Shown: positions 34,512-50,023 of the stretch, one piece after another
Numbering within the stretch: position 1 is the stretch's first letter
Layout: each line of letters starts with the position of its first letter
Assembly (NCBI GenBank): GCA_002869275.1
Contig: PKTF01000213.1
Location: forward strand, 1 to 54,336
Length of the DNA stretch: 54,336 nucleotides
Origin: Ignavibacteria bacterium
GTDB taxonomy: Bacteria > Bacteroidota > Ignavibacteria > SZUA-365
Direction of reading: 5' to 3'
Program-made: the position numbers and the translations under genes
The notes under the pieces: model-generated
Database searches by the model: none
What the model was told of the DNA's origin: nothing
What the model saw: only the letters and a program-made list of their open reading frames with translations

Positions 34512-34820
34512 TTATACTTTGATTTCCACATCGACACCGGCCGGAAGCTCCAGCTTCATCAGCGAGTCCACAGTGCGCTGCGTGGAGTTGAAAATATCAA
34601 TCAAACGCTTGTGCGAACGGGTTTCAAACTGCTCGCGCGACTTCTTGTCAACATGCGGCGACCGCAACACGGTGTATACAGATCGCTTGGTCGGCAGGGG
34701 AATCGGTCCCGACACCACGGCACCCGTGGACTTGACGGTCTTGATGATTTTTTCCGCCGACTTGTCGATCAGGTTGTGATCGTATGATTTCAGTTTGATG
34801 CGAATCTTCTGCTGCGCCAC
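34512..34820 (-). CDS. rpsJ: 30S ribosomal protein S10
   Basis: A 102-residue S10 (NusE), which also takes part in transcription antitermination with NusB. Motifs are [20 protein letters not shown] and [31 protein letters not shown] within the family. It is first in the S10 cluster and its start lies only 27 nt after the T-run of a strong terminator that follows tuf. Confidence 0.98.
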   Translation of the reverse strand: MAQQKIRIKLKSYDHNLIDKSAEKIIKTVKSTGAVVSGPIPLPTKRSVYTVLRSPHVDKKSREQFETRSHKRLIDIFNSTQRTVDSLMKLELPAGVDVEIKV

Positions 34821-34847
34821 AGTCTATCCTACCTTTGATGTGAGGTG

Positions 34848-34880
34848 AAAAAAACAGTGGGTGGCTTTTCCACCCACTGT
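34848..34880 (-). terminator. Intrinsic terminator between tuf and rpsJ
   Basis: On the minus strand an 11-bp perfect stem (ACAGTGGGTGG / CCACCCACTGT, 34854-34880) with loop AAAAG is followed by TTTTTTT. It lies 15 bp after the tuf stop and leaves only 27 nt before the rpsJ start codon, so rpsJ expression must depend on readthrough or a promoter upstream of or within the hairpin. Confidence 0.9.
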
Positions 34881-34895
34881 TCTGATCACGGTCTA

Positions 34896-36107
34896 TTATT
34901 CGATAATCTTGGCAACAACGCCTGCACCGACCGTACGGCCACCTTCGCGGACTGCGAAACGGAGACCTTCTTCCATCGCGATCTCGGAGATCAACTCGAT
35001 GTACATTCCATCGACATTGTCACCAGGCATGACCATCTCAGTGCCCTCGGGCAGCTGGACGATGCCGGTCACATCCGTCGTGCGGAAATAGAACTGCGGA
35101 CGATAGTTGTTAAAGAACGGCGTGTGACGGCCACCCTCTTCCTTTTTCAGGACGTAGACCTGAGCCGAGAATTTTGTATGCGGGGTGATGCTGCCAGGCT
35201 TGGCAACGACCATACCGCGCTCGAGATCTTCCTTTCCGACGCCGCGGAAAAGCAGACCGACGTTGTCACCGGCCATACCGGCATCAAGCTCCTTGCGGAA
35301 CATTTCGACGCCCGTGACGACCGTCTTCTGATGTGCGCCAAGACCGATGATTTCCACTTCCTCGCCAACCTTGACCTGACCGCGCTCGATACGACCCGTA
35401 CCAACGGTACCGCGGCCGGTGATCGAGAACACATCCTCGACGGACATGAGGAACGGCTTGTCAATTTCACGCTCGGGGATGGGAATGTACGAGTCACAGG
35501 CTTCCATCAGCTCCCAGACACAGTTGAGACGCGGATCTTCCATGGTGGCATCCGGGTTTGTGCCGGCCTCAAGGGCCTGCAGGGCGCTTCCGCGCACGAT
35601 GGGAATATCGTCGCCGGGGAATTCGTACGAGCTCAGCAGCTCACGAAGTTCCATCTCGACGAGCTCGAGCAGCTCTTCATCATCGACCATGTCGACCTTG
35701 TTCATGAACACCACGATACGCGGCACGTTCACCTGGCGGGCGAGAAGGATATGCTCGCGCGTCTGGGGCATGGGACCGTCAGAAGCGGCCACGACAAGGA
35801 TAGCGCCATCCATCTGGGCAGCACCGGTGATCATGTTCTTGACATAGTAAGCGTGACCCGGACAGTCTACGTGTGCGTAGTGGCGTGCTTCTGTCTGGTA
35901 CTCGACGTGTGCAGTCGCGATCGTGATACCGCGCTCGCGCTCTTCCGGAGCGTTATCGATGGAATCAAAGGTACGGACTTCGGAAAGACCCTTGCGTCCG
36001 AGCGCCATTGTGATGGCAGCGGTCAGCGTGGTCTTGCCGTGGTCGACGTGACCGATAGTTCCGATGTTCACGTGCGGCTTTGAACGATCAAATTTTTCCT
36101 TAGCCAT
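34896..36107 (-). CDS. tuf: Elongation factor Tu
   Basis: A 403-residue EF-Tu that delivers aminoacyl-tRNA to the ribosome. G1 is GHVDHGKT, switch I has [13 protein letters not shown]3 is DCPGH and G4 is NKVD; domains 2 and 3 are complete up to [14 protein letters not shown]. One oddity: the residue that is Asp in nearly all EF-Tu (DCPGHADYVKNM) is Tyr here ([12 protein letters not shown]). The codon is TAC at about 35845-35847. It follows fusA by 49 bp and is the only tuf gene in the window. Confidence 0.98.
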   Translation of the reverse strand: MAKEKFDRSKPHVNIGTIGHVDHGKTTLTAAITMALGRKGLSEVRTFDSIDNAPEERERGITIATAHVEYQTEARHYAHVDCPGHAYYVKNMITGAAQMDGAILVVAASDGPMPQTREHILLARQVNVPRIVVFMNKVDMVDDEELLELVEMELRELLSSYEFPGDDIPIVRGSALQALEAGTNPDATMEDPRLNCVWELMEACDSYIPIPEREIDKPFLMSVEDVFSITGRGTVGTGRIERGQVKVGEEVEIIGLGAHQKTVVTGVEMFRKELDAGMAGDNVGLLFRGVGKEDLERGMVVAKPGSITPHTKFSAQVYVLKKEEGGRHTPFFNNYRPQFYFRTTDVTGIVQLPEGTEMVMPGDNVDGMYIELISEIAMEEGLRFAVREGGRTVGAGVVAKIIE

Positions 36108-36156
36108 GGTACTGTTGCTCCTGTGACTTGTATGAGTGACGTTGAAAATCTATGTG

Positions 36157-38247
36157 TTACTTGGTCTTGCCCTGAAACTTCTCGACGATCTTGTCGGCGA
36201 TACTCGCAGGCACTTCTTCGTAATGATCGAAGTGCATCGTATAGATCGCTCGACCCTGAGAGAGCGAACGCAGCGTTGTGGCGTAACCAAACATTTCGGA
36301 AAGAGGAACGATGGAGCGCACGACCTGCGCGTCGCTGCGAGTCCCCATGCCCTCGATACGGCCACGGCGCGAGTTCAGATCTCCGACTACGCTACCCATG
36401 TATTCTTCCGGCGTCACGACTTCAACCATGAATACCGGTTCCAGCAATGCAGGATCACCCTTTTTCACTGCTTCCTTGAACGCCATGGAACCGGCGACCT
36501 TGAAAGCCATTTCAGAGGAGTCCACTTCGTGATACGATCCGTCGTAGAGACGGACTTTGACGTCTTCCATCGGGTACCCGGCAAGGAAACCGTTGCGCAT
36601 CGCTTCCTTGATACCCTGGGAAACGGCGGGAATGTATTCCTTGGGAATCGAGCCGCCCACGATGGCGTCTTCGAATTCGTATCCCTTGCCCTTTTCATTG
36701 GGCGTAACTTCGATAACGACGTGGCCGTACTGACCGCGCCCACCCGACTGACGGGCAAATTTCGTGTCAGAGACGGCACCCTTCCGGATCGTCTCCTTGT
36801 ACGCGACCTGCGGCTTGCCAATGTTGGCTTCGACGTTGAATTCACGCTTCATGCGGTCGATCAGAATCTCGAGATGCAGCTCACCCATACCGCTGATGAT
36901 GGTCTGTCCGGTTTCCTCGTCCGTGTGAACGCGGAAGGTCGGATCCTCGTCAGCCAGCTTCTGAATGGCTTCGCTCAGGCTCTCCTGGTCGGCCTTCGTC
37001 TTCGGCTCGATCGCGACGTCGATCACCGGCTCGGGGAATTCCATCTTCTCAAGCACGATGGGATCGGCCTGGTCACAAATGGTGTCGCCCGTCTTGGTGA
37101 ATTTCAGTCCGATTGCGGCGCAGATATCACCTGTATATGCCGTCTCGACATCCTCACGGTGATTGGCATGCATGCGCAGGATGCGCCCGAGGCGCTCCTT
37201 CTTACCGCTGATCGGATTGTAAATATACGACCCGGCCTTGACGGCGCCGGAATACACCCGGAAGAAAATGACCTTCCCAACATACGGATCGGTCGCGACC
37301 TTGAATGCCAGGGCGGCAAACTTCGCGTCGTCGGTCGGCTCGCGTTCGACGTGGTCCGACAGGTTGACGTGATGACCGACCGTGGCACCAACATCACTCG
37401 GGGACGGAAGCAGATCCACTACGGCATCGAGGAGACGCTGTACGCCTTTATTCTTGAATGACGAACCGCAGAGCACGGGAATAATTTTCATCTCGAGCGT
37501 TGCGCGACGCAGGACGTTGAGCACTTCGTCGGCATGAATTTCTTCGCCTTCGAGATACTTCTCGAGCAGGGTGTCGTCGACTTCTGCAACCGCTTCGAGC
37601 ATCTTCGCACGATACTCATGCGTGGTTTCCCTGAGGTCGGCAGGAATTTCAATTTCTTCCCAGGTCCCGCCGAGCGTGTCGTCGTGATAAATACGCGCGG
37701 TGTCTGTGATCAGATCAATAATGCCGACAAAGGTCTCACCCTTGCCAATCGGCAGAACGATGGGAATCGCGTTCGCGCCAAGGCGCGAGCGCATCATGTC
37801 GACAGCGTTGTAGAAGTCCGCACCGACACGATCCATCTTATTCACAAATGCGATACGCGGGACGCGGTACTTGTCCGCCTGACGCCAGACCGTTTCGGAC
37901 TGCGGCTCCACACCGCCAACGGCACAGAACAACGCGACAGCCCCGTCGAGAACACGCAGTGCGCGCTCAACCTCAACGGTGAAATCAACGTGTCCCGGCG
38001 TATCAATGATGTTGATACGGTTGTTACGCCAGAAACAGGTTGTCGCCGCGCTGGTGATCGTGATGCCGCGCTCTTTTTCCTGCTCCATCCAGTCCATGGT
38101 CGCTGCGCCGTCATGCACCTCGCCCATGCGGTGCAGCACGCCCGTGTAATACAGGATGCGCTCCGTGGTCGTGGTCTTGCCGGCATCGATATGCGCCATG
38201 ATACCGATGTTGCGTGTGTTCTCTATGGGGTATTCCCGCTTAGCCAT
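36157..38247 (-). CDS. fusA: Elongation factor G
   Basis: A 696-residue EF-G, the translocation GTPase. G1 [15 protein letters not shown], switch [10 protein letters not shown] and G4 NKMD are intact, and domains II-V follow in normal order, domain IV with the [15 protein letters not shown] segment. Length fits the canonical fusA product rather than the shorter or divergent EF-G2 forms. Confidence 0.98.
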   Translation of the reverse strand: MAKREYPIENTRNIGIMAHIDAGKTTTTERILYYTGVLHRMGEVHDGAATMDWMEQEKERGITITSAATTCFWRNNRINIIDTPGHVDFTVEVERALRVLDGAVALFCAVGGVEPQSETVWRQADKYRVPRIAFVNKMDRVGADFYNAVDMMRSRLGANAIPIVLPIGKGETFVGIIDLITDTARIYHDDTLGGTWEEIEIPADLRETTHEYRAKMLEAVAEVDDTLLEKYLEGEEIHADEVLNVLRRATLEMKIIPVLCGSSFKNKGVQRLLDAVVDLLPSPSDVGATVGHHVNLSDHVEREPTDDAKFAALAFKVATDPYVGKVIFFRVYSGAVKAGSYIYNPISGKKERLGRILRMHANHREDVETAYTGDICAAIGLKFTKTGDTICDQADPIVLEKMEFPEPVIDVAIEPKTKADQESLSEAIQKLADEDPTFRVHTDEETGQTIISGMGELHLEILIDRMKREFNVEANIGKPQVAYKETIRKGAVSDTKFARQSGGRGQYGHVVIEVTPNEKGKGYEFEDAIVGGSIPKEYIPAVSQGIKEAMRNGFLAGYPMEDVKVRLYDGSYHEVDSSEMAFKVAGSMAFKEAVKKGDPALLEPVFMVEVVTPEEYMGSVVGDLNSRRGRIEGMGTRSDAQVVRSIVPLSEMFGYATTLRSLSQGRAIYTMHFDHYEEVPASIADKIVEKFQGKTK

Positions 38248-38280
38248 TTCTTGTGCTCTTTTTCACTCTATCGTGTACGC

Positions 38281-38748
38281 TTACCACTTGAAGTGGGCAA
38301 ACGCCTTATTGGATTCTGCCATGCGATGCACATCATCTTTCTTCTTGATGGCGCCGCCTTCGTTGTTCGATGCCGCGATCAGCTCGGTAGCGAGCTTGCG
38401 GGCCATCGTCTTGTCGCCGCGTGAGCGGGCGGAGTTCAACAGCCAGCGAATGGAAAGTGCGGTCCGGCGTTCCGGTCGCACCTCGCTCGGCACCTGGTAG
38501 GTCGCACCACCGACACGGCGGGCTCGTACCTCGATCACCGGCTGCGCATTGAAAAGCGCCTTGCGGAAAACTTCATAACCGTTCTGACCGGTGCGCTTCT
38601 CGATTTCATCCATTGCACTGTACAGGATGTTCTGCGCCGTGGTCTTCTTGCCATGCAGCATGATCGAATTGATAAACCGCGAAACCAGAATGTCGTTAAA
38701 CTTCGGGTCCGGGCTCAGGGGTCTGCGTTCTGCGCGTCTTTTTCTCAT
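38281..38748 (-). CDS. rpsG: 30S ribosomal protein S7
   Basis: A 155-residue S7, head assembly initiator and E-site contact. It starts MRKRRAERRPLSPDPKFNDI and has SRFINSIMLHGKKTTAQNIL and the beta-hairpin EVRARRVGGATYQVPSEVRP. It follows rpsL by 29 bp. Confidence 0.98.
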   Translation of the reverse strand: MRKRRAERRPLSPDPKFNDILVSRFINSIMLHGKKTTAQNILYSAMDEIEKRTGQNGYEVFRKALFNAQPVIEVRARRVGGATYQVPSEVRPERRTALSIRWLLNSARSRGDKTMARKLATELIAASNNEGGAIKKKDDVHRMAESNKAFAHFKW

Positions 38749-38777
38749 GTCTACTTACTACAGGTTCTGATGGCAGA

Positions 38778-39152
38778 TTAGGATTTCGGGCGCTTGGCAC
38801 CGTATTTGGATCGACTCTGACGACGCGCTTCCACCCCCTGGGTGTCAAGCGTGCCGCGGATGATGTGATAGCGCACGCCCGGAAGATCCTTCACGCGACC
38901 TCCGCGGATCAGCACGATCGAATGCTCCTGCAGATTGTGACCTTCGCCCGGAATGTACGCGGTGACTTCCTGGCCATTGGACAAACGGATACGTGCGACC
39001 TTGCGCAGCGCGGAGTTCGGCTTCTTCGGCGTGGTCGTATACACGCGCGTGCAGACACCGCGTTTCTGCGGACAGGAATCGAGGGCAGGGGCTTTTTTCT
39101 TGGCCTTGACCACTTTCCTTCCTTTGCGTACGAGCTGGCTAATCGTTGGCAC
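38778..39152 (-). CDS. rpsL: 30S ribosomal protein S12
   Basis: A 124-residue S12 in the decoding centre. The start is GTG at 39150-39152 ([13 protein letters not shown]), supported by AAGGA 8 nt upstream and the family N-terminus; longer frames up to 39209 are rejected. The streptomycin-related lysines are wild-type ([11 protein letters not shown] and [11 protein letters not shown], whose Asp is the methylthiolation site). Confidence 0.97.
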   Translation of the reverse strand: MPTISQLVRKGRKVVKAKKKAPALDSCPQKRGVCTRVYTTTPKKPNSALRKVARIRLSNGQEVTAYIPGEGHNLQEHSIVLIRGGRVKDLPGVRYHIIRGTLDTQGVEARRQSRSKYGAKRPKS

Positions 39153-39220
39153 TGATTCGATCCTTAACTGAGATACGTAAAAATCCCTTGCAAGATCATA
39201 AGAACTCACAAGAGCTAATA

Positions 39221-39249
39221 AATTTAGCTAGAATTCCATTCTTTGTCAA
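39221..39249 (-). promoter_or_regulatory. Promoter of the rpsL-rpsG-fusA-tuf cluster
   Basis: On the minus strand TTGACA (39244-39249) is followed after 17 bp by TAAATT (39221-39226). Read as a Bacteroidota promoter it gives TTTG-like and TAAATTTA elements. The leader would be about 60 nt before the rpsL GTG. Confidence 0.65.
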
Positions 39250-39277
39250 GTACAGATCGGCGAATTATTGCATTTTT

Positions 39278-39311
39278 CTTCTTCCGCAGAGCAATTTCTC
39301 TGCGGAAGAAG
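39278..39311 (-). other. 14-bp perfect hairpin between rpoC and rpsL
   Basis: CTTCTTCCGCAGAG and CTCTGCGGAAGAAG pair perfectly around a 6-nt loop. Neither strand has a T-tract after it, so it is not a standard intrinsic terminator. It lies in the rpoC 3' region just upstream of the rpsL promoter and could protect or process the rpoBC transcript. Confidence 0.6.
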
Positions 39312-39337
39312 AGAAAACGCACATCTGAAGCCGAAAT

Positions 39338-43699
<4,362 letters not shown>

Positions 43700-43768
43700 C
43701 TTTATCTCCAATCAATTCTGTATTCAGGCAATCGGGGGAAACCGGTCAGTTCACGGATACGAACCCTG

Positions 43769-46700
43769 TCACTCGATCTTGATCTCGAGTCCGAGTCCCT
43801 GCAGCTCGCGCACAAGCACGTTGAAGGATTCGGGGACGTTGGGATCCGGCAGATTCTCACCCTTGACGATGGCTTCGTAGACCTTTGCACGGCCCTGGAC
43901 GTCATCGCTCTTCACCGTGAGAATCTCCTGCAGCACATGTGCAGCGCCATACGCTTCAAGCGCCCACACTTCCATCTCACCGAAACGCTGGCCGCCAAAC
44001 TGGGCCTTGCCACCGAGAGGCTGCTGCGTGATGAGGCTGTAGGGCCCGATGGAGCGGGCATGGATCTTATCATCCACGAGATGAGAAAGCTTCAGCATGT
44101 AGATGAAGCCGACCGTGACAGGCTGGTCAAAGCGTTCACCCGACCTGCCATCGTAGAGATCGATTTTTCCTGTACGGTTGAGACCGACGGAGTCCATGAG
44201 ATCCTGGATCTCCTCGAACTTGGCGCCGTCGAAAATTGGTGTTGCAAAGCGCACGCCTTCGCCAAGGCGCTTTCCGACCCAGCCGAGAGCGGTTTCATAC
44301 AGCTGGCCGAGGTTCATACGTGAAGGCACGCCCAGCGGGTTGAGCACGATATCGACCGGCGTTCCGTCTGCGAGGTAAGGCATATCCTGCACGGGAACGA
44401 CGTTCGATACGACACCCTTGTTACCATGACGGCCTGCCATCTTATCACCGATTGACAGCTTGCGTTTTTTGGCGATGTACACCTTTGCAAGCTGAACGAT
44501 GCCGGGCTGCAGCTCGTCACCGAGCTGAATCTTGCCCTTCTCGCGCTTGTAATCTTCTTCGAGATCGTGGCGCGAATACTTGTAGTTGTCATACAGCCGC
44601 TGAATGAGTGCGTTGATCTTGTCGCTATCGCTCCAGGGCTGGGATCCATCGAGGGTTTCGATCTGCTCGAGCAGATTGAAGAAGGTTTCCCCATTGATGA
44701 CCGTACCTCCGCGAATCACACTGCTGCCCTGCAGATCGCGAATACCGAGCACTTTCTCGCCTTCGAGTACGCTGGTGAGTTTCTGCGCGAGGAGATGCAC
44801 ATGGTCGCTGCGGCGCTTGTCGAATTCCGCCTCGAGGTTGTCCATGCGTCGCTTTTCTTCCTTCTTCGCGTCGCTCTCTTTCTTCTTGCGGCTGAACAGC
44901 TTCGTCTTGATGACGATGCCCTTCATTCCCGGAGGCGCCTTGAGTGACGCGTCCTTCACGTCTCCGGCCTTGTCGCCGAAAATCGCCTTGAGCAGCTTCT
45001 CTTCGGGAGTCGGATCCGATTCGCCTTTCGGCGTGATCTTACCGATGATGATATCGTTCTCGCCCACTTCAGCGCCGACGCGAATGATACCGTGCTCATC
45101 GAGGTCCTTGGTGGCTTCCTCGCTGACATTGGGAATTTCCCGGGTCAGCTCCTCTTCGCCGCGCTTGGTGTCGCGCACCTGCAGCTCAAACTCCTCGATG
45201 TGGATGGACGTATACACGTCCTCCGCCACGAGGCGCTCGCTGACGATGATTGCATCTTCGAAGTTGTAACCACGCCAGGGCATGAAGGCGACGAGTACGT
45301 TTCGTCCGAGTGCGAGTTCACCCTGATCGGTGGAACTGCCGTCGGCGAGAACGTCGCCCTTCTTGAACTTCTGACTGGGCTTGACGATCGGACGCTGGTT
45401 GATGCAGGTGTCCTGGTTCGTACGGAAGAATTTCGTGAGGTCGTATTCCTCGATGCCGTTCGAATCGAAGGCGGCGACCTTGTCGTCTTCGGAACGACCG
45501 AGTTCATACTGCACGCGGATGCGCGTGGCATCGACAAAGAGCACCTGGCCCGAATGCTTGGCCACGATCATTGCGTGAGAATCACGGGCGACCTTTTCTT
45601 CGAGGCCGGTACCGACGAGAGGCGCTTCGGGACGCAGCAGGGGCACGCCCTGGCGCTGCATATTCGATCCCATCAGTGCGCGGTTCGCATCGTCATGTTC
45701 GAGGAACGGAATAAGCGCTGCGGCCGGGCTTACGATCTGGTTCGGCGCGACGTCCATGTAGGCAACTTCCTCGGGCGGCACGACCGGGAATTCACTTCCC
45801 AGACGGCATTTCACCTTGTCGAGTTCGAACGTCCCGTCGCTATTCAGCGGGGCGTTGGCCTGTGCGATGACGATATCGTCTTCTTCTTCGGCCGTGAGAT
45901 ACACAACGCCCTTGGTGACCTTGCCATTCTTGACAACGCGATACGGCGTTTCGATAAAGCCGAAATCGTTGATGCGCGCATGGATACAGAGCGATGAAAT
46001 CAGACCGATGTTCGGGCCTTCCGGAGTTTCGATCGGGCAGAGGCGGCCGTAATGCGTGTAGTGCACATCTCGCACCTCGAAGCCCGCGCGCTCGCGGGTG
46101 AGACCGCCCGGTCCGAGAGCGGACATACGGCGTTTATGCGTCAGCTCCGAAAGCGGATTGGTCTGGTCCATGAACTGCGACAGCTGGTTGGTGCCGAAGA
46201 AGGCGTTCACCACGCTGGAGATCGTGCGGGCATTCACGAGATCAGACGGTGTGAAGTTCTCGACGTCACGAATGTTCATGCGCTCCTTGATGGTGCGCGC
46301 CATACGCGATACGCCGACGTTGTACTGCGCGGCGAGCTGCTCGCCCACCGTACGTACGCGGCGATTGCCGAGATGGTCAATGTCATCGACGGTCTGCTGT
46401 CCCTGCATGAGGTCGATCAGATAGCGCACGATGGCGACGATATCTTCACGCGTCAGCGTGGTGACCTCGGGATCGATGTCGAGGTTGAGTTTCTTGTTGA
46501 GGCGGTAACGTCCGACGATGCCGAGATCGTAACGTTTCGGATTGAAGAACAGGCGTTCGATCAGTCCCTTTGCCGTTTCCAGATCGGGCGCTTCGCCCGA
46601 GCGAAGCTGCTTGTAGATCATCTCGAGCGCTTCCTGGTCGTTGTTCGCTTCATCCTTGCGGATGGTGTTGGCGATCACGAGGGCGTTCTCATTGTCGGTG

Positions 46701-47599
46701 CGATACACGCGCACGACCTTGACGCCGTGCTCTTTGATGGATGCGACGAGGTCTTCATCGAGTTCGGTATCGGAAATGACCAGCAGCTCGCCGGTCGTTT
46801 CATCGATAACTTCCTCGCAGAGAATGCGGCCATAATGCTCTTCGATATCAGAAGCATTCAGTTTGACGTCGTCCACAAGGTCAAACAGCTCGAGCAGTTC
46901 TTTGTTGGACGAGAAACCGAGGGCGCGCAGCAGCGTCGTGACGGGGAATTTCTTCTTCCGGTCAATGTATGCGTACATGACATGGTTGATGTCGGTCGCG
47001 AATTCGACCCAGGACCCGCGGAACGGAATGATGCGGGCGGAGAACATTTTCGTGCCGTTGGGATGCACGGATTCGCCGAAAAACACACCCGGCGAACGGT
47101 GCAGCTGGCTGACAACGACGCGCTCGGCGCCGTTGATGATAAACGTCCCGCGATCGGTCATATACGGAAGATTTCCGAGATAGACTTCCTGCTCGACGGT
47201 TTCGATGTATTCGTTACTGTTGGGTTCTTCAGATTTGCTCGACAGGCGCAGTTTCGCCTTGAGGGGCACGGCGTACGTCAGCCCGCGCTCCTGGCATTCG
47301 GCGACAGAGTATTTCGGCTTTTCGATGAAGTACTCGATGAACTCGAGAATGTAGTTTTCCCTCGCGTCGGTGATCGGGAAATTGGTCAGGAACACCTGTT
47401 CCAGACCCATTTCCTCACGCTGATCGGCGAAGACGCGCTCCTGCAGGAACTGCTCGTAGGAGGAACGCTGAACATCAAGGAAATTCGGGTATTCGAAAAG
47501 ATCGGAAATGCGGCCGAAGCTGAACCGTCCGTTGGACATCTTGGTGAGCTTCAGATTATTAAAAGTGTCGTTGAAGCCGTTCACGTTAGAGGTACTCAA
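43769..47599 (-). CDS. rpoB: RNA polymerase beta subunit
   Basis: A 1276-residue beta subunit. The rifampicin cluster reads [20 protein letters not shown] then MSALGPGGL, with the usual sensitive residues (Asp, His, Ser). Other landmarks are [24 protein letters not shown] and the C-terminal [20 protein letters not shown]. It follows rplL after 200 bp containing a large hairpin. Confidence 0.98.
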   Translation of the reverse strand: MSTSNVNGFNDTFNNLKLTKMSNGRFSFGRISDLFEYPNFLDVQRSSYEQFLQERVFADQREEMGLEQVFLTNFPITDARENYILEFIEYFIEKPKYSVAECQERGLTYAVPLKAKLRLSSKSEEPNSNEYIETVEQEVYLGNLPYMTDRGTFIINGAERVVVSQLHRSPGVFFGESVHPNGTKMFSARIIPFRGSWVEFATDINHVMYAYIDRKKKFPVTTLLRALGFSSNKELLELFDLVDDVKLNASDIEEHYGRILCEEVIDETTGELLVISDTELDEDLVASIKEHGVKVVRVYRTDNENALVIANTIRKDEANNDQEALEMIYKQLRSGEAPDLETAKGLIERLFFNPKRYDLGIVGRYRLNKKLNLDIDPEVTTLTREDIVAIVRYLIDLMQGQQTVDDIDHLGNRRVRTVGEQLAAQYNVGVSRMARTIKERMNIRDVENFTPSDLVNARTISSVVNAFFGTNQLSQFMDQTNPLSELTHKRRMSALGPGGLTRERAGFEVRDVHYTHYGRLCPIETPEGPNIGLISSLCIHARINDFGFIETPYRVVKNGKVTKGVVYLTAEEEDDIVIAQANAPLNSDGTFELDKVKCRLGSEFPVVPPEEVAYMDVAPNQIVSPAAALIPFLEHDDANRALMGSNMQRQGVPLLRPEAPLVGTGLEEKVARDSHAMIVAKHSGQVLFVDATRIRVQYELGRSEDDKVAAFDSNGIEEYDLTKFFRTNQDTCINQRPIVKPSQKFKKGDVLADGSSTDQGELALGRNVLVAFMPWRGYNFEDAIIVSERLVAEDVYTSIHIEEFELQVRDTKRGEEELTREIPNVSEEATKDLDEHGIIRVGAEVGENDIIIGKITPKGESDPTPEEKLLKAIFGDKAGDVKDASLKAPPGMKGIVIKTKLFSRKKKESDAKKEEKRRMDNLEAEFDKRRSDHVHLLAQKLTSVLEGEKVLGIRDLQGSSVIRGGTVINGETFFNLLEQIETLDGSQPWSDSDKINALIQRLYDNYKYSRHDLEEDYKREKGKIQLGDELQPGIVQLAKVYIAKKRKLSIGDKMAGRHGNKGVVSNVVPVQDMPYLADGTPVDIVLNPLGVPSRMNLGQLYETALGWVGKRLGEGVRFATPIFDGAKFEEIQDLMDSVGLNRTGKIDLYDGRSGERFDQPVTVGFIYMLKLSHLVDDKIHARSIGPYSLITQQPLGGKAQFGGQRFGEMEVWALEAYGAAHVLQEILTVKSDDVQGRAKVYEAIVKGENLPDPNVPESFNVLVRELQGLGLEIKIE

Positions 47600-47692
47600 T
47601 TCCTAGCTCCTTACATGGTGCGTACGTGGCGGAATCCTGTGCGCGCGCGATTCACGTGGATCGGCGGGCGAGATGCAGGTCAGTGCGTTAAA

Positions 47693-47735
47693 ACGACAAG
47701 TGCGGGTCGAAGAATTTCGACCCGCTTCTTGTCGT
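47693..47735 (-). promoter_or_regulatory. Hairpin in the rplL-rpoB gap (attenuator or processing site)
   Basis: Two stacked stems, ACGACAAG/CTTGTCGT outside and GCGGGTCGAA/TTCGACCCGC inside, enclose a 4-nt loop. On the transcribed strand it is followed by TTTTAA, a weak U-tract. E. coli has a partial terminator and an RNase III site at the same place, which sets the ribosomal protein to polymerase ratio. Confidence 0.65.
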
Positions 47736-47799
47736 ACAAATCGTCGTTTGCGTAGCGCAGAACGTTCTGTGAGATTGTGAGTGTTCCAGAAATCGGGTG

Positions 47800-48180
<381 letters not shown>

Positions 48181-48231
48181 TGTATTACTCCTTGAAGGAT
48201 AGATAATTGAATTCGATGTTGGGGATGGTGA

Positions 48232-48765
48232 TCAGGCAGCCTGTTCCTGCTTCTGCTTTTCGATGGCGTCGATAACGCCGACGAGATCGCGCATGACACC
48301 GTTGATCGCACCAACGATACCCTGTGCGGGTGCCGCGATGCTGCCGACGATGGACGCAATAAGGTCCTCGCGCGTGGGCAGAGCTGCAAGTTCCGTGAGT
48401 CGGGAGCCGTCGAACACTTCCTTGTCGAGCACACAAACCTTGACATTCAGCATCGACTCGTTGTCTTTGGTGAAGTCTTTCAGAATGCGCGCCGGCTGAA
48501 TCGGATCATCATAAGAGAAGGCCACACCGGTTTGATTGACGAGATACGGAAGCACCTCATCATAACCGCCGACCTGCTCGAGAGCCAGTTTCAGAAGCGT
48601 GTTTTTCACGACGACGTAGTCCACTCCGACTTCAAAGAACTTGCTCCGAAGCTCATTCGCCTTTTCGACGGTGAGTCCGGAGAAGCTGGCCATGTACATG
48701 CCGCTGGCACGTTCGATACGCTCGACCGTGTCTGCGATCACCTTGGCTTTCTGTTCTTTGGTCAT
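48232..48765 (-). CDS. rplJ: 50S ribosomal protein L10
   Basis: A 177-residue L10 that anchors L7/L12 dimers through its C-terminal helix. The RNA-binding N-terminal domain has YMASFSGLTVEKANELRSKF and YVVVKNTLLKLALEQ. A 103-bp leader with a hairpin separates it from rplA, the usual place of L10 autoregulation. Confidence 0.97.
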   Translation of the reverse strand: MTKEQKAKVIADTVERIERASGMYMASFSGLTVEKANELRSKFFEVGVDYVVVKNTLLKLALEQVGGYDEVLPYLVNQTGVAFSYDDPIQPARILKDFTKDNESMLNVKVCVLDKEVFDGSRLTELAALPTREDLIASIVGSIAAPAQGIVGAINGVMRDLVGVIDAIEKQKQEQAA

Positions 48766-48837
48766 TCGATCCTCTTCCAGGATTATTCGAATGGAACAAC
48801 GTGAATTAGAGAGATAGAAGCATTGAGAGTGCGTATA

Positions 48838-48856
48838 CTGACCGGATGCAGGTCAG
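48838..48856 (-). promoter_or_regulatory. Hairpin in the rplJ leader
   Basis: CTGACC and GGTCAG pair around a 7-nt loop, about 75 nt upstream of rplJ. It may be part of the L10/L12-binding leader RNA; the stem is short, so confidence is low. Confidence 0.3.
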
Positions 48857-48868
48857 CATGATCTATGT

Positions 48869-49567
48869 TCAGTGCAGCGAAGCTGCTTCGGATTTGTCGA
48901 TGCGAATACCGGGGCCCATTGTGCTCGAGAGCGTCACGCCCTTGATGTAAAGGCCCTTGGCCGCGGTCGGCTTCATGCGGTTCAATGTGGCAATGAAGGA
49001 CTCGATGTTTTCAACGAGCTTTGCATCTTCGAAATCGGCCTTGCCAACCATGGCGTGAACGATACCGGCCTTGTCGACGCGGAAGGCGATCTTTCCGCCC
49101 TTCACGTCCTGTACGGCCTGACCGACATCATTGGTCACGGTACCGGACTTGGGATTCGGCATCAGTCCGCGGGGACCGAGAATTTTACCGAGCTTACCGA
49201 CTTCGCCCATCACGTCAGGAGTCGCAATGACGACGTCGACGTCGGCCCAGCCCTGCTGGATTTTTTCGAGATACTCTTCGTAACCGACATGGTCGGCTCC
49301 GGCCTCGCGGGCCTCGTCTTCCTTGGCGCCGCGGGCGACGACGAGCACGCGCACCTTCTTGCCGATACCGTTCGGCAGAGAGGCGGTGCCGCGCACCATC
49401 TGATCAGATTTTTTCGGGTCCACGCCGAGTTTGACTGCGATATCGACGGATTCCTTGAACTTGGCCTTCGCCGTCTTCTTCAGCAGGGCGACACCGTCGG
49501 CAATGCTGTATTCGGTGTGCCGCTCAACCATACCCGTCGTTTCTTTCATGCGTTTCGTAAGTTTCAT
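48869..49567 (-). CDS. rplA: 50S ribosomal protein L1
   Basis: A 232-residue L1, the mobile L1-stalk protein and known autorepressor. The start is ATG 49565-49567 (MKLTKRMKETTGMVE), preceded by GGTGAGGAA; the frame upstream overlaps rplK and is not real. LGPRGLMPNPKSGTVTNDVG is the diagnostic segment. Confidence 0.97.
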   Translation of the reverse strand: MKLTKRMKETTGMVERHTEYSIADGVALLKKTAKAKFKESVDIAVKLGVDPKKSDQMVRGTASLPNGIGKKVRVLVVARGAKEDEAREAGADHVGYEEYLEKIQQGWADVDVVIATPDVMGEVGKLGKILGPRGLMPNPKSGTVTNDVGQAVQDVKGGKIAFRVDKAGIVHAMVGKADFEDAKLVENIESFIATLNRMKPTAAKGLYIKGVTLSSTMGPGIRIDKSEAASLH

Positions 49568-49577
49568 TTCCTCACCA

Positions 49578-50003
49578 TTATCCTTCAACAGTGATACCCA
49601 TGCTGCGAGCGGTTCCCGCAACCATCTCCATTGCGGCTTCAACCGTATGGGCGTTCAGATCCGGCATTTTTACTTCTGCGATTTCCCGCACCTGGCTGCT
49701 GGTCACCTTGGCGACCTTGACGCGATGTGGCTCAGGGGATGCTTTATCCAGCTTTGCGGCCTTCTTCAGCAACACCGCTGCCGGAGGCGTCTTGGTGATG
49801 AAGGTGAAAGATTTGTCCGAGAATACGGTAATGACGACAGGGATGATCAGTCCGGCCTTGTCCTGCGTGCGAGCATTGAACTGCTTGCAGAACTCCATGA
49901 TGTTCACGCCTTTCTGACCGAGCGCCGGTCCGACAGGAGGCGCGGGATTGGCCTGTCCAGCGGGGATCTGGAGCTTGATGAACCCGTCAATTTTTTTTGC
50001 CAT
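49578..50003 (-). CDS. rplK: 50S ribosomal protein L11
   Basis: A 141-residue L11 at the GTPase-associated centre, needed for RelA sensing of stalled ribosomes. It has [20 protein letters not shown] at the N-terminus with the thiostrepton-related prolines, and a C-terminal rRNA-binding domain ([18 protein letters not shown]). Confidence 0.98.
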   Translation of the reverse strand: MAKKIDGFIKLQIPAGQANPAPPVGPALGQKGVNIMEFCKQFNARTQDKAGLIIPVVITVFSDKSFTFITKTPPAAVLLKKAAKLDKASPEPHRVKVAKVTSSQVREIAEVKMPDLNAHTVEAAMEMVAGTARSMGITVEG

Positions 50004-50023
50004 GTGAGTAACCGCCTATTCTA

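Noticed and set aside
34845-36083. 412-codon plus-strand open frame opposite tuf
   Set aside because: Antisense shadow; composition follows tuf codon bias.
46052-47755. 567-codon plus-strand open frame opposite rpoB
   Set aside because: Antisense shadow of rpoB with no domain or plausible N-terminus.
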